A stretch of 64,000 nt of DNA from Emergomyces orientalis (GCA_002110485.1 MOWL01000071.1:62001-126000), one strand, 5' to 3'; positions 9,700 to 21,811 are shown, counted from the first letter of the stretch. Numbers and translations: made by a program. The notes: a model not told the origin generated them from the sequence alone.

Positions 9700-12600
9700 C
9701 TCATATCAAAAAGAAAGACAAGATCACTCACAACTACTCTCAGTAATGAATATTCAATATAGAAAATCTCTTACTGAAAGTGTCTGTCACTCTTCATGTC
9801 TTCGCCTGCCCTGCCTCTCACTCAGAGCTTTGACCAGAGTGAACTGTTCAAGAATACCCTGTTTCAATTATTATATGATCAATCTGCACAGTTTCTCTGC
9901 TGTGTTCAACAGCTATCTCTTATCCACTCTTCCTTTGTGTTCCAACTCCGCTCACTCTGTGCTGAACTGTGTGCAGTGCATCATCACATGAAGCACAGTT
10001 TCATGCTCATATCCACATGGGCACTCTGGTGTGGGAAAATCTGGCACTTTTCTTCTATATAAAAATGCTGCCAGGCCTGTCTTGTCTGTGTGTAGTTGAA
10101 CTATTAGTGAGCTTCAAGCCTTGCTCAGGCTCTCATGCCACTTTAGCTGCTTGATGTCTGAGGATCTGTCAAACAGTTCTCTTCATAATGTAGTGTGTGC
10201 TCTTCAAATGTTATGTTATCTAATTACTGATTTCTTTCATACTCATCTTTTGAAGAATTAATTAGTTAGATGATTTAACTGACTCTCTCTCTCTCTGTAC
10301 TGTTTTGTTTCTCTCACTCACTGCACACTTCATTTCTGCTGCATTTTTACTGAATGCAGTACAGTTTTCACTGATATCACATGTCTGCTTTTTTTACACT
10401 GAAGTCTGGTTCTGATCTGTGTACATGCTTGCTGTATCTATTTCATGATTTCTGTTTCTCTAAGCTGCTCAGTTGCTTTAGTCATCATTTCATCAAGATA
10501 CACACTTATTGGCAGTGTAAATGTTTCAGCTTCCAGTGAGATGATTGATGTTGCTCTATAGACTTCTGCTATAATGTGCAGACATTCATTTTGAATCTTC
10601 TCCAGACCTTTTAACAGCTGGCACTGTTGTCGAGGCTCTTGTTAAGTTGCCTGCAGTTGATGCCATGCCAGTGCACTATATGTGATAGCTGGCCTGATCA
10701 CAGCATTGTAGACTCTATGGGCTTGCTGAAGAGAGAGGCCTCATGTTGACTGTGTGATCTGTGTGAGAGCTTCTATTTGCAATTTTGATCTGTCTATAAC
10801 TCTGTTTATATGATCTCATCATCTCAGCTTGGAATCAAGCCATACTTCTAGCACCTGCATTTTCTTCTGTGGTGGTATTTCTCGCTGTGGTAGTTGTAGT
10901 GACTGTTCCAGATTAAACCTTGTGCATGCTTGAGTGAAGTGCATAAGTTCATACTTTTATAACATGAAAATTGCTTCATGTCTGTTCACTCAATGTGCAC
11001 ATTCAGCATGCACTTGTGCTAGTTGTGTGCAGTTTGTCTCAGTGGAGTCACTGTAAGCCAGAATATTAATATCATTCACAAATTCTATGCAACTGACTGA
11101 CTTGTTATGTGATGAGCAGATGCGCAGCAGCTTCTCATTATAAAAAAGAAATAGAATGAGTGATAGTGATAATCTCTGTGAAATATCTGTGTTCACACTG
11201 AAGATCTCTGTCTTCTGCTTATCAAATACTAGTGTGACTCTGCAATCTTGCATGAATGAATCAACTCATTCAGTCAAATGTCTGAGTAGTTCTTTCATTT
11301 TAAGAATGTGAATCAAGCATCTTCTGAGCACTCTGTCATATGCTTCAGAGATATTCAGTGATAACACTGATAACACTGCTCTCTGCTTCTCCCATACTGT
11401 GTGAATTTGTGCTAGCAGTAGTGCAAGTGCTGTCTCAGTGAAGTGCTCACTGCATGTCTTCATCTGTTAAGCTGGCAACATTTCATGACTCTCTGTAAGA
11501 TATCTTATTTCTCTTGCTGTTGCAGTCTCAATGATTTTTTCTACAGTGTCTAGCAGTGCTATAGACCTTCAAGCTTCAGCTTCACTGTAGTCTTTCTTGC
11601 CTGGCTTTTTAAGCATCACTGTGCGCGCTGTCTTGAATGCCTGTGAATAGTGCTTCCATTGCCAGCAGGCTTGAATGAGCTCAGTCATTGCTGTGATGAA
11701 GTTTGACTCTAGCATTTTAAGAAATTGATTGAAAATGTCATTAGCATCTGATATCTTGTCATTTGACAATCTGACTATAATTATTGTCATAATCTTCTCT
11801 GTGATTTCTAGTGTGTCACTCACACTCTGTGATTGAACATCTCTCTGCATATTCATTTTACTGACTGATAGTGACTCAGAAAAGAATCTCTCACACAGCA
11901 GTTCAGTCTTGTTCTGAAACACAGATGTCAAAGACTCAGGTATATCTAAAGTGCTAGATGCTTTCTTAAGTGATGGTAATTTTGCAGATTACTTGAACTC
12001 ATGAGTGCATGTGCACCCTCACTTAACTAGCTTTCAGAACAGCTTAGAGTCAGTGCCTGCACTGTTCATTAGATCATGAAAGTTTGCAGTCTTTGCAAGC
12101 TTTATTTCTCTGTTATGCTTGTTTCATGCTTTTTTTCTCTTATTTTCAGTGCTGTGAGTACTTCTCATCACTTACTTGTATTCACTGACAGCTTCTACTA
12201 TTTCTTTTGATCACCATGAGTGGCTTTTCTCACAGACATGAGTGTGTTTAGCATGTTTATCTGTCAGTGTGCTGATGAACTTGCTGAGATAGTTCACATA
12301 TTCATCAATCTCTGCTATTGAGATGAAGATTCTGCAGCATCTAAAATTCAGACAATTCTGCTGTAGCAGCTATGAGTTTATTTTTTGCCAGTTGCATCTC
12401 TCTCTCAATCTGACAGACACATTGATAGCAAGTCTGGTAATTACTGATAGATGATCTGATGTCATGTCTATCTCATGTGTCACTCAGCATTCTAACACTC
12501 CTTCATTCAGGTTTTCTGACACAAAGATCAGGTTCAGAGTTGTTTCAGTACTATCATGATTCTGCCATGTGATCGCACTCTGTGATGTTATCAGTTGTAA

Positions 12601-13197
12601 GTTGAGAGCATTCATCTGTACTATAAGCTTTCATGCCAGTTCAAAATCATGTCTCACACGCTCCCCTCCCCAGCTTGAGTGATGTATATTGAAGTCTTCT
12701 AGCATCATCATCTCTGCTTGTTGCACAGGTGTCTCATGATTACATGCTTGTGTACTTGTCTCCTGGTTCTGCATCTGTAGCAATGCCTCTGCCTCTTTCA
12801 TTATTATCTGTAGTTACAGAATGGGGGAGTCCTCGGGCACCATTGTGTAGCTGCCTGGCAGGGTGGCATAGACATTGAGTATTAGCACCGGGCTCTTTGC
12901 TGTGATGATAGTTAACAGTATCATGTATCTTGTTACTGCTTTAACCTTCCATGTCTCTGCTGTCAGTCTTTTGTTGATGAGAAATCTCACTCTAGCCTTC
13001 TTATTTTACATGTCTGTCTGCTAAAAATCACAGTTAATTAAATATGTTGTGTCACTGCCAGCTCTCTCATGCATTCATGGCTCTTGTAGCGCAATAATAT
13101 CATAGTTTAATGCTGTTTCAGGCTTGACCAGTAACACATTCATCACTTTACTTAAGTTATGTATATTGTATTGCAGTATTTGAAGTTGTTCACTCAT
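9700..13197 (-). pseudogene. LINE ORF2 remnant: endonuclease + reverse transcriptase
   Basis: Fragments follow one another down the minus strand in changing frames. The start near 13197 (MSEQLQILQYNIHNL) begins an apurinic-type endonuclease, followed by IIALQEPW, NVYATLPGS and, at 12665–12704, LEDFNIHHSSWGG, where active elements have GDFN. Reverse transcriptase follows from ~11960: FKTARTVMLKKPGK, then TALALLLAQIHTVWEKQ and SEAYDRV at ~11420–11300, then SLILFLFYN. The catalytic box reads FVNDINILAYS at 11057–11084, with the first catalytic Asp changed to Asn. The segment at 10550–10610 (LEKIQNECLHIIAEVYRAT) is the usual post-RT region. Multiple stops and frameshifts make this a pseudogene. 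An RNase H domain could not be confirmed. Confidence 0.8.
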
Positions 13198-13439
13198 TGT
13201 TCACCTGTATTCTGATCCTGCATGTCAATCAATCATGTGAAGTGTATATACTCATTTAGAGAGTCTTTCTATTATGTATCTGCTCTGAACACATCAGTGA
13301 GTCTTCTCACTCTTTGCTGACTACTCTGTGTTTTCTTGTCTGTGATTCTGTCACATTTTCTGAGTGTGGTCCAGCCTTTCTCATCAGAGACCTGTATCAT
13401 AAAGCATTGCAGCCGGTTCCTGAGCACCTCTTTAGCTAG

Positions 13440-14657
13440 GTCCACCGCTGCGCGCCGTTCCAGGCAGTTTGCTGCTCATGCTGGGTGTGTCCCTCCACAG
13501 TTGCAGCAGACTGTCTTTTTTCTCTCTAACAGTGCTGTGCAGCTCTTGTCTGTGTGTCTCTTCACTGCACAGTGTTCACAGACATTCCCTTTTCAGCAAA
13601 ATCTAGCTATGTGCCTGTATCACTGACAGCTGTAGCATCAGGTGACTTGAGTCTCTCTATGAAAGATTTCAATCATGCAGAACTTATTTCTCAAGATAAT
13701 ATCACTTTTCACTAGAGTATTTGTCTGTTGTGATATTGCTACATGTATGATGATGCTTTCATGTGATTTCTGTTACTTAGCTAGATACTTTGTCATCTTG
13801 TGAATGAGCATCTTGCATTTCAGTGATAGATTCTGCTTGTACACATCATTCACTGCTTTCTCTGATTTGTCCCAGCTAATGATCTTGAGTGAAGTACTTT
13901 TGATCAGTACTGTATACATTTTCTTTTTCATATGTATCTTGTCTCTTTATTTTTTCATTCATTCACTGCTTTTCATCAATTCAGTCTTTGTACTGAGTGT
14001 ATTCATGACAAGAATCAGGTCTTCACTGGGCATGTATCTTGCTGCCATCACTGTGCCAGCAGTGATGTCTTTGATAGCTTCATTCATCTTCTTAATAATG
14101 GCCTCTGAGGTGTGCTTCTCCACTGCCAGTGCATCACAGTTGTGTTGAGATATCACCACCTCTCTCAATACACACTCAGTTACTATCTTTGCTGGCAGCT
14201 CTTCATTGGCTGCTATGCACGCCCATGAGATCTCACTGTCCAGCATGTTGCATCTTTCATTCTGCTGTGATGCACTTGTAGTGTTCTCTAGCTTCTTTAA
14301 CATGTTGTCAAGCAGATTCTTCTTGAGCTCATTCACTGCCTTCAGAGCTCTCTGAATATACAGTAATTCTTTCTTATTAATCTTCTTGTCTTTCTCCCCC
14401 TCTCTAAGAGTCTCAGTGATCATGCACAGTGTTGCTGTCATACCATTTGTTGCTGCATCTCCTGCCTGCGCGGCTCCAGGTACGCGTCGCGCCGCGCGCG
14501 CACCCACATTCCCTGCACCACCACTCACGCTCACAGCCTCAACCATGATGTTTGAGAGTGTGTGAGCGAGCTGATGCCCTTCAAGACCCTCTGTGGTATG
14601 AAAGCGATCGCGATTTAGATGTAAAAGAATAAAATAATTTTTGATGAGGTTTTCCAA
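13440..14657 (-). pseudogene. LINE ORF1 (gag-like) remnant with zinc knuckles
   Basis: An open stretch runs from 14657 down to 13959. The likely original start is the ATG at 14546 (MVEAVSVSGGAG). It is rich in Lys/Glu and predicted to be helical. Further down, 13637–13440 encodes tandem zinc knuckles: CYSCQ–stop–YRHIARFC–stop, then CEHCAVKRHTDKSC, then CCNCGGTHPA–stop–AANC. The three stops fall where related elements have Arg, Arg and Trp (CGA to TGA and TGG to TGA), consistent with C-to-T decay rather than random damage. ORF1 proteins of Tad-type LINEs bind element RNA. Confidence 0.7.
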
Positions 14658-14680
14658 GATTTGGTCTTTGAGCCTAGATA

Positions 14681-14692
14681 TATGGAGAATAT
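14681..14692 (+). repeat. Target-site duplication, right copy
   Basis: TATGGAGAATAT, identical and in direct orientation to 9494–9505. It marks the 5' end of the minus-strand LINE. Confidence 0.65.
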
Positions 14693-14814
14693 AATAAAAT
14701 TGAATAGATTATATAAAAGTTGAACAATTCTCTTATTTTATACAATTTATATTTTTTGAACTAGTGAAATTCAATTTAGTAGTAAATCTTTTTAATATAT
14801 TTGAAAAAACTTAT

Positions 14815-15025
14815 ACTACTATATTCTCTGTTCAAGAATATACTTATATCTTTAATATCTTTCTCATATCTGATGTTGTGTTGAAGATATTAAATTTTTT
14901 TATAAGTATCTCTTGTATGGCAGGTTCATATAAAAGGTACAAGTTACGTTGTGGTGATAATAACAGGTGCACCAACACCTGGTGTTGGTAGCGCAATGGC
15001 ACGATTAGCAGTATTAATATGTCCC
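14815..15025 (-). repeat. Right terminal inverted repeat of the split MITE/foldback-like element
   Basis: On the minus strand this arm starts GGGACATATT at 15025 and follows the left arm block for block (AATCGTGCC, TTATCACCACAACG, CTTTTATATGA, ATATCTTCAACACAAC, AAAGATATAAGTATATTC). Without the LINE and one copy of the duplication, the element would be about 577 bp, with a ~120-bp AT-rich centre (14693–14814). Confidence 0.65.
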
Positions 15026-16012
15026 TTAAGACCCGCCTACATTTATTATTTATATATACATATTCCACCCCAAAATTCAAAATACAATTCTTCGAAATAT
15101 ACGGACCAGCAGCTCCAAGAGAAAAAAAAAGTCGGAGAGAGGCCAGTTTCACTAGTTCTCTACTCCTCGAAACTTCTAAATATCACCCAATTGGTTCGAC
15201 TTTTTCCCCTGCTAGACCTTAACGGGTTACTTTTCGCGCTTCTGCAGAACCGTTCCACTAGTTAACCCAACTGCATTAGTTCAATCGCTCATCCAAATTT
15301 GCCCTAGCACTAGCCATGCACCATGATCAACAGGTCTTGAGCCTGGTCTATCAAATATCTCTCTCCCTCGAGAGCCACACAAAAGTGCCCCGAAGATTTG
15401 GGGTTGCGGCTCCAGTGCTTTGTAATGTACAGCCGTTCGATTACTCTATCAAATCGCCTTGGGAAGAGGTTAATTATTTAACATCCCTCTGTCCCCATTT
15501 TCCACTGCTGTTGCCATGAAACCTGGTTGTTAAATAACCTTCACAATTATCCTCCCGGTGGGACCTGAATATTTGACCCGTTTTACCAGCCCCGATTTAT
15601 GTTCTAGTTTAGTGGCGGTGATAATCAGCGTCGCAATGACGGATATCCTGATATCCTGGCCATTATTGACCCGAGCCTGCGTATCAGGATACCAGGATCA
15701 TTAGAGATGAAGAAGCATGGCGTACAGGTGAACGTGGGTCAGAGGAAGTTGAACATGTTGTCCCCTTACAGTTGAGAGAAACTTTCATCAAGCTTCTAAT
15801 CTCAGGGGTAGAGCACCTCTTACACAGGTTCACGCATATTTTAGATAAGCCATAGGCGTAGAATGCCTAGAAAGGGTCCATGAGACTACGCCTGTGCATT
15901 TGGTCGCTGACTTATATCTTCTAAAAATTGAACCATCAATCTTGCGAAAATTCATTTCTACGGCAATCATTAGAGAATCCGTTCCTCTCCCTCTTCAATC
16001 TTCTTTCTGTAT
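15026..16012. other. Intergenic: between repeat block and peroxiredoxin-like gene
   Basis: No supported gene. A frame at 15316–15519 shows no recognisable domain. At 15645–15710 there is a small imperfect inverted repeat built on ATCAGGATA/TATCCTGAT. Confidence 0.4.
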
Positions 16013-16966
16013 ATGCTTATATCCATGGACGACCGTTATATCTCCCAAACTGGCTCGCCGCAACACCACCACGGAGACAAAGATACTCCCGATGCACAAG
16101 GCGAAAGTTCAACCTCGAATCCACCAAACCACTCCTCCTCTTGCTCGCCTTCAGAATCTGTCTTAAAAGATGCCGCGAAGATATCTGTTTTAGATGTGGA
16201 TGGGAATGAAGTACTATTTGAAGACCTGTATAAGCCTTCGGGACAGGGTAAAAAGAAGCGCACCTTAATTATTTTTATTCGCCATTTCTATTGCGGAGTA
16301 CGTTGACCAGTTTTGTTATTAAATGCCTTTACGTCTTTCTTTTATTTTACATTCTGCGCCTGAGATAAAGCATCGATTATCTGAAGAAAAAGAAGAGAGT
16401 AACACAAGGGCACCGTACAATTTGTCTTTTCTGCAAGAACGGTTTCAAATATATGGTTTGGCACAAACTAACATTAATGTTAGAGCTGTCAGGATTTTGT
16501 CAAGGCTGTTTCTTCGAGTTTTCCAGCCCCATCACAGTTACCCACCGACACAGCTATTGCCATCGTTGGCTGCGGCGCCCCAAGCCTCATCTCTATGTAT
16601 GTGGACTTAACGATATGCCCATACCCCATATATACCGACCCCACTCGATGCCTTCATGCCCTTTTTGGCATGAAACAGATTTGGGACAGTGGAACTCACT
16701 CTCCCGACTATTCTACTGCCTCGACGTTTTCCTTAGTATTTCGGGCCATTGCTCAGATGCTCCGCCGATTGCTGAAGGGTGATATGTTTCAGAATGGGAA
16801 CTCATGGCAAAATGGAGGAGAGCTCCTTTTCGAAGCTGAAACCGCAAACGGAACGGAGGACGGCGAGGAAGAAATCAAAGTTCAAGTCCCATTCAGTCAT
16901 ATAATGATGAATACTCGCGACCATAGTGAAATTCCAGTTTTGAGAGCCATTTTTGGCCTTGAATAA
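16013..16966 (+). CDS. Peroxiredoxin-like 2 (AhpC/TSA, AAED1/PRXL2 type) protein
   Basis: Two exons, 16013–16297 and 16484–16966, give 255 residues; the intron is GTACGT...TTAG. After a Ser/Pro-rich N-terminus of ~55 residues the protein reads ISVLDVDGNEVLFEDLY, then LIIFIRHFYCG joined across the intron to SCQDFVKAV, giving the FxRHFYCxxC motif of the thioredoxin-fold PRXL2/AAED1 family. Downstream are DTAIAIVGCGAPSLISMY and the conserved PYPIYTDPTR strand, which this family uses before its final helices. Substrate and partners are unknown; a thiol-redox role is inferred from the fold. A second in-frame ATG at 16025 (MDDRY) is an equally plausible start. Confidence 0.82.
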
Positions 16967-18704
16967 GAACACCTTGAAACGACGTATGGATAGGATGTGC
17001 TAGGGAATGAATGATACCTTAGGGTGTACATTGCCCCTACTTTTCGTACATGTGAATTATTGTTTTCTTTGCTGGTTATCTGACGAGTGTTTCTTTTTCG
17101 GTGTTTAATATTTATTCTTTTCTATTCCTGACACCCCCTTTCCGAATTGCACTTCCTTGGATTTTAGCTCCTCTATGATGTTGATGAACCTCTTTTTGTC
17201 CGGCTGAAAGGGTTGTATGTCATTGATTGAGGTGCTCTATGTATCGTCTTTCTTTTCAGCCACTGCTCCCCGGTTTCGCTCAGGGAACGAAAGGACATGT
17301 GAAAACGCCAACGCAAATGAGATGCTTCAGTTTAGCTCTCTCTTTTTCAATTTTCATTCGCTACACCTTTGACTCTCTTCTCCTTTCTTTCTTAATAGCT
17401 CTTCTATGTTTTCGATACAGTGCCAATGCCGACACAATGTGGCATTTTCTGGCATCTTCTAGTGTAAGCTCTCCGTCAACTGTTCGGATTTTCGCTTACG
17501 TACATTTATCCATGCTGCTAGCGAAGCTGAACCAAAGGAATTATTCTGGACTCCATCATATGTTCTTGTTGCCCTACCCAACCGCGCCTTACGGGTTAGA
17601 TTTTTGCAGACTCCATTGAAACCGCAAGTTAAGGCTCGATTATACTATCAAAACTCGACGCATATATTTATGCGGAGTTAGAGTGGCTAGGAATGAGGGA
17701 GCTATTTGATGCAAAACAATAATGTTTAACGTAAAGTTTTGCAATTGCTGCTTAAACCCCTCAGTAAGTGATTATATTACGACATCCACACGCACCTTTT
17801 TTGCATCATCAAACTTTGAAAACGAAGAAATGCAATAGCTTTGTATATTGCAGTGAGGATATCTTCAACTTGGTATTGGCTGTTGATATTCTGTGTAAAG
17901 AGGAACAACTTATGCGGCTGGTTATCTATTCCCGTTCAGGGCAAATCAGGATAGAATCTACTAGTATTGATCATTTGGCGGCAGCTAGCTACATTATGTG
18001 AATGATTATTGTGGCTCTACTTGGTCTTTAGCCCCTTGTTCCTCAAAGTTGCATTCGTCGTGGGTGCAGGATACTTCATATTCAACCAGGGGCCAGTTCG
18101 ATACCTACCTAGGTAGATATTTATTGAAACGGCGCTCGGCGATAGCAACTCCGAGAGCACCTTGGGGAAATTGGTTGCTTGGTGTCGTGCGTCGTTAACC
18201 TACTAGTGATTACTGCTGTATTTAAATGTTTCGGATTTACTGAAATGTATTCATCAAGTCGGAGTGATAAAGGCAATATTGCGAAGGGGAAATCATCCGA
18301 TCAAATTCGAGGCTCAATTGTATCCTACTAATTTGAGTGATCAGCGAAGGATTTCGCAGTAAATAACTAAGTTAGACTGATTATTACTATATTTTAAGTT
18401 TTTTGATGCCTTGGCATTCATCGTCTTCCTGCCTGACGCTTTATTTTTACTCTCTTATATAAGGAGGACGATCTATACAGAAAGAAGATGGGGAAATCGA
18501 TTCAAAAAATGTATGAGACTACTGGCACAGTATCTAGATTACATTCATTCGGAACCTCCTTGCTTTTTCCCAATTGGATATGGGCCGCTGGAGCTGGCCC
18601 TGTTTTACAAAATTTCCGAATCCTGAAAAAAAGATGATGATCTGAGTGAAGTAGAATTGAGGGCCGCAAATTTTACAAAAAAAAGAATTAAAAGAGAAAA
18701 ATTC
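16967..18704. other. Intergenic: peroxiredoxin-like gene to tRNA-Ser
   Basis: Open frames such as 17227–17619 show hydrophobic, low-complexity translations without domains or splice support. No gene is called. Confidence 0.4.
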
Positions 18705-18802
18705 GACGCGAGCAGGATTCGAACCTACGCCCCCGAAGGGAAGAGATTAGTCAGAAATTAGTCAGTTCTAGTCTCTCGCGTTAACCACTCCGCCATCGCG
18801 CC
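18705..18802 (-). tRNA. tRNA-Ser(AGA) with an 18-nt intron
   Basis: On the minus strand, GGCGCGA and TCGCGTC pair as the acceptor stem (one G·U). The D arm follows (GGCGGAGTGGTTAACGC). The anticodon stem AGAGA/TCTCT closes a CTAGAAA loop with anticodon AGA, interrupted after position 37 by an 18-nt intron. A long variable arm (CCCTTCGGGG) typical of tRNA-Ser and a perfect T arm (GTAGGTTCGAATCCTGC) complete it. A T5 run immediately downstream on the minus strand (plus-strand A run at 18698–18702) is a likely RNA polymerase III terminator. Confidence 0.93.
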
Positions 18803-21800
18803 TGTTTCAACTTTCAACTTTCACGGCCGGTTTTCTCTCATTTCTACGTACTTTGATTCTGTTTCCAATTACTCGGTAATGCCATCTTATGATGGGCTGC
18901 CTCTCATAATTGGATGTCCATTCTTCAGAACACCTCTACTGTGGCGTCATGCCCAGTTTTCCATTTAGGCTCTCTGGCAAGTTTGGATGGAATATATTGT
19001 TTGGTAACTACTACTACTGATAACGTCTCGTCGTATCTGTGTGCCTTGCGGATACATTACATACCCGGTTTGCCCGGTATCTAGTTTGATATCAATCTTG
19101 CGACATCAGCTAAATAACGAAATATGTTCTCATATCTCCCGCGTTCACTTCGTGTGCAATTCCAAAGGAGCGGTGTGGCCCGGACGGTGCACAATTGCCA
19201 CTAATCATACCTAGGTAGTCGCAGATTTCTCAAGTAACTACAAGAAGTGTTCCCATTATGGAGATCTAAAACGAATCATCAAAATCCGAATCAAATTTCT
19301 CTCTAGAAAACTCCCCTCGTACTGGGCCTCCCCATAGAGCTTCCACTCCAAATTAACGGCCTGCTCCCCTTGGAATCACACGTCTTCCTTGCTCTCACGC
19401 GCAAGCCTTTTCCTAAGTTTAACAAACATATTCTGGCCTCGAAACACCTGCAGTTTCTCAGAGATACCTACAAACGTCGAGATCTAGATAACTCAGTTAA
19501 CTTGTGTACTGAGAAATGGAAGTTCCTTTCGCCGTTTGGAGGATGATCAATGGTATTGCTGGCTCAAAATGCCTCAAGATGCAACCAAGTAGCCAGTTTT
19601 TAGATTCGCTGTTTTAACTCCAGCTGAGAGGAGGGTCTGTAAGCTTGGAAGCGGACCTGGCAGCGTCAATTGTGCGCTTGCATGAATATTACCTTCTTGG
19701 ATGGCATCAAACTAATTCTGAAGGAATGATAAAAAAGAACTCCATGGAGGTGATTTCCTTTTCGCTGTCTAGGGTAGTTACTAGTAACTATTTAAAGAAC
19801 ACTGCCACACCGCGGAGAAAAAGAGAACCAACAACCAGGGACCTGATAGGCCCACTACATCTAATGAGTGATTTCCCGACGACCACCACCCTTTATTTCT
19901 CGAACTCCAGTGGGAAGATAAAATTTGAGGTTAACATATGGAGTTCGTCTTAGCTTCGCCCGGAAAGGCTGCTAGTCACCAGCACTACGTAGAAGTGCGA
20001 ACTCTTCGCTGGTGCCCATCCTCCCTCCCCATTTTTTCAGTTCTCATCAGCGTGAGCCGCGCCGAAAAGATCGGAGGGTACCTTTCGCTGGTGCTTGTGG
20101 TGATCCACGTAGGCATCACCGCCAGCATGGTGGTCGAGTTGAACTCTCACTCGGAATCCGGCAGTGCGAAATAGGCGAGGCCGCTCCCCCTAACCTGACA
20201 ACTCCTCGAATATTAATGTTGCATCGTGGACCACGACCTTGACTCCGTGAGCCAGCGACGATTCCTGCTGCGACCACAGCCATGGAAATCGCCACCGTAC
20301 CCAGGCTACCACCAAAGGGTGCCAGAGGAACACCAGCAAAAGAATCAGAAGAACTACAGTCTCCATCAACGTTGTAATTTTGAGTTGCACTTGTGTTTAG
20401 TTTGGTTTCGTGGATGTGGGGGATAGATTTTCGTACCCGTTCACGCTGTGGAGAAGTTGTGAGGAAAGGGAAGAAGCGAAGAGAAAATGATTCCAGGGGA
20501 AAGAAGAGAACCTATGAAAACAAACAGAGGCATCGTCACGGAAAGAGTAGGAGGTATTCGTGGAAGCAGCCACCACTAGCTCAAACCAAAAAGGAAGGTT
20601 GTTACCATTGACTAGGGAGGCAGCTCTTTCCCTGCCCTTGCAGGTAGCCAATACCCGGTGTCCGGTGTTGTGCATCGCAGCTGCTTCATCTGAGATCTGC
20701 TATTGATTTCCATATCTGGGTTTGGGCTCGTTGCCTGCTGGACGATATCAATATCCACCTGATAGTATATACAAGGTACATTTCTAAACACCTCCCACCC
20801 TCCTGTCTCTAAATCATCATACCCAGCTCAGGTATGGACATGTAAGTGAACTCGGAGGTTGGGAATGCACCCAGAGGGAGTAGCATGTGTTTCACTCTAT
20901 CCCAAGAAGGTGCGCACCTGATATATGTTAAAATTTGTACAGCTATGTGCAGAGAGCATTCTAAGGTTCACCAACTAATAACAATGGTCGATGTAGCCTA
21001 GCGAAAAAATAAGAGCCTCACTGCATATGCAGTTGAACATATTCAAACAATATATACAAGTCTAAAAATTGGCAATTCCATGCGGCCTATTGAAAGTATC
21101 TCTTGATGTGGAATATCTTTTAGCCTCATTATTTATTCGTTTCGGAATCAAGCAATAAATTCTGCCAATTTTTCTAGATCGCCCATTGGGCAAGGGCATA
21201 ACTAAGGGCGCGAGAGGCTCTTTTTTTTTTTTGGTTGGGTGTTAGCGAGACTAGAATTTCGTGTCTTTATTTTCAATTATCTCCTGTTCACGGTGCTCGA
21301 GAAAGATGGCCTGCAATATTTTCAGGATTAGCGTGGGAACTCATTCTTTGAGAATTCGGCCCGTTCCCGACGACGGCAGGGTCCAATTCCCAAGCCGAAG
21401 TTGGGTGAACCACAGAATTGCCGAGATTACCGACTCCGAAACGATAAACCCGGCTGTTAGAGCTCGCCTAACACCCCGCGCTTCACCACACTATCCATGA
21501 ATATCATACAAATGCTGCGTTTCCCCGGTTGCAACTGTTAAAAATTAGAATCTATAATTAACTCGGTACGAAAGTCTTTGTGTCACTCAAGTTTGTTGGG
21601 ATCGCATATTTCTTGGTACAATTACAGCATTTAGCATTTCCCTCCCAAGAACCAAAAAAGGGACCAAGAGTGGAGCAAAAAAAGAAAGGAAACTAGAACG
21701 AAAGAAAAGAAAAAGGGACAGTTGTCAAATCACCTAAGAGAAAAAACAAGCACAGTCCTTCAGCACAATTGCACACACTACGTCGCAATCCTTGAAACGT

Positions 21801-21811
21801 CCACCGCTTGG
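18803..21811. other. Intergenic: tRNA-Ser to SDR gene (3.0 kb)
   Basis: No gene is firmly supported. Two small membrane-like frames may be worth a transcript check: plus 19938–20174, ending in a hydrophobic GGYLSLVLVVIHVGITA segment, and minus 20366–20190, starting METVVLLILLLVFLWH (58 codons). A T-run occurs at 21221–21232. Confidence 0.35.

Larger units (their letters stand above)
9506..14680 (-). mobile_element. Degenerate Tad1-type LINE (non-LTR retrotransposon), minus strand
   Basis: Read on the minus strand the element has, in order: an ORF1 (gag-like) with zinc knuckles, an apurinic-type endonuclease, a reverse transcriptase and a C-terminal tail, ending in a (TAA)n tract at 9506–9520. 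This order, the zinc-knuckle spacing and the RT wording (PILFLF-like, FVDD-like box) match the Tad1 clade of fungal LINEs. The coding frames carry several in-frame stops and shifts, so the copy is dead. It is flanked by the 12-bp repeats at 9494–9505 and 14681–14692, as expected for target-primed insertion. CpG is almost absent (none from 11628 to 12573), which sets the insert apart from neighbouring genes. Confidence 0.85.

Noticed and set aside
9746..10154. Overlapping plus-strand frames in the repeat block
   Set aside because: They are antisense to the decayed LINE 3' region and have no coding character.
17227..17619. 130-codon hydrophobic plus-strand frame
   Set aside because: Pyrimidine-rich sequence yields spurious Phe/Leu/Ser-rich translation; no homologue recognised.
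21722..21811. SDR start extended upstream to 21722
   Set aside because: That codon is TTG; the first ATG in frame is at 21812.
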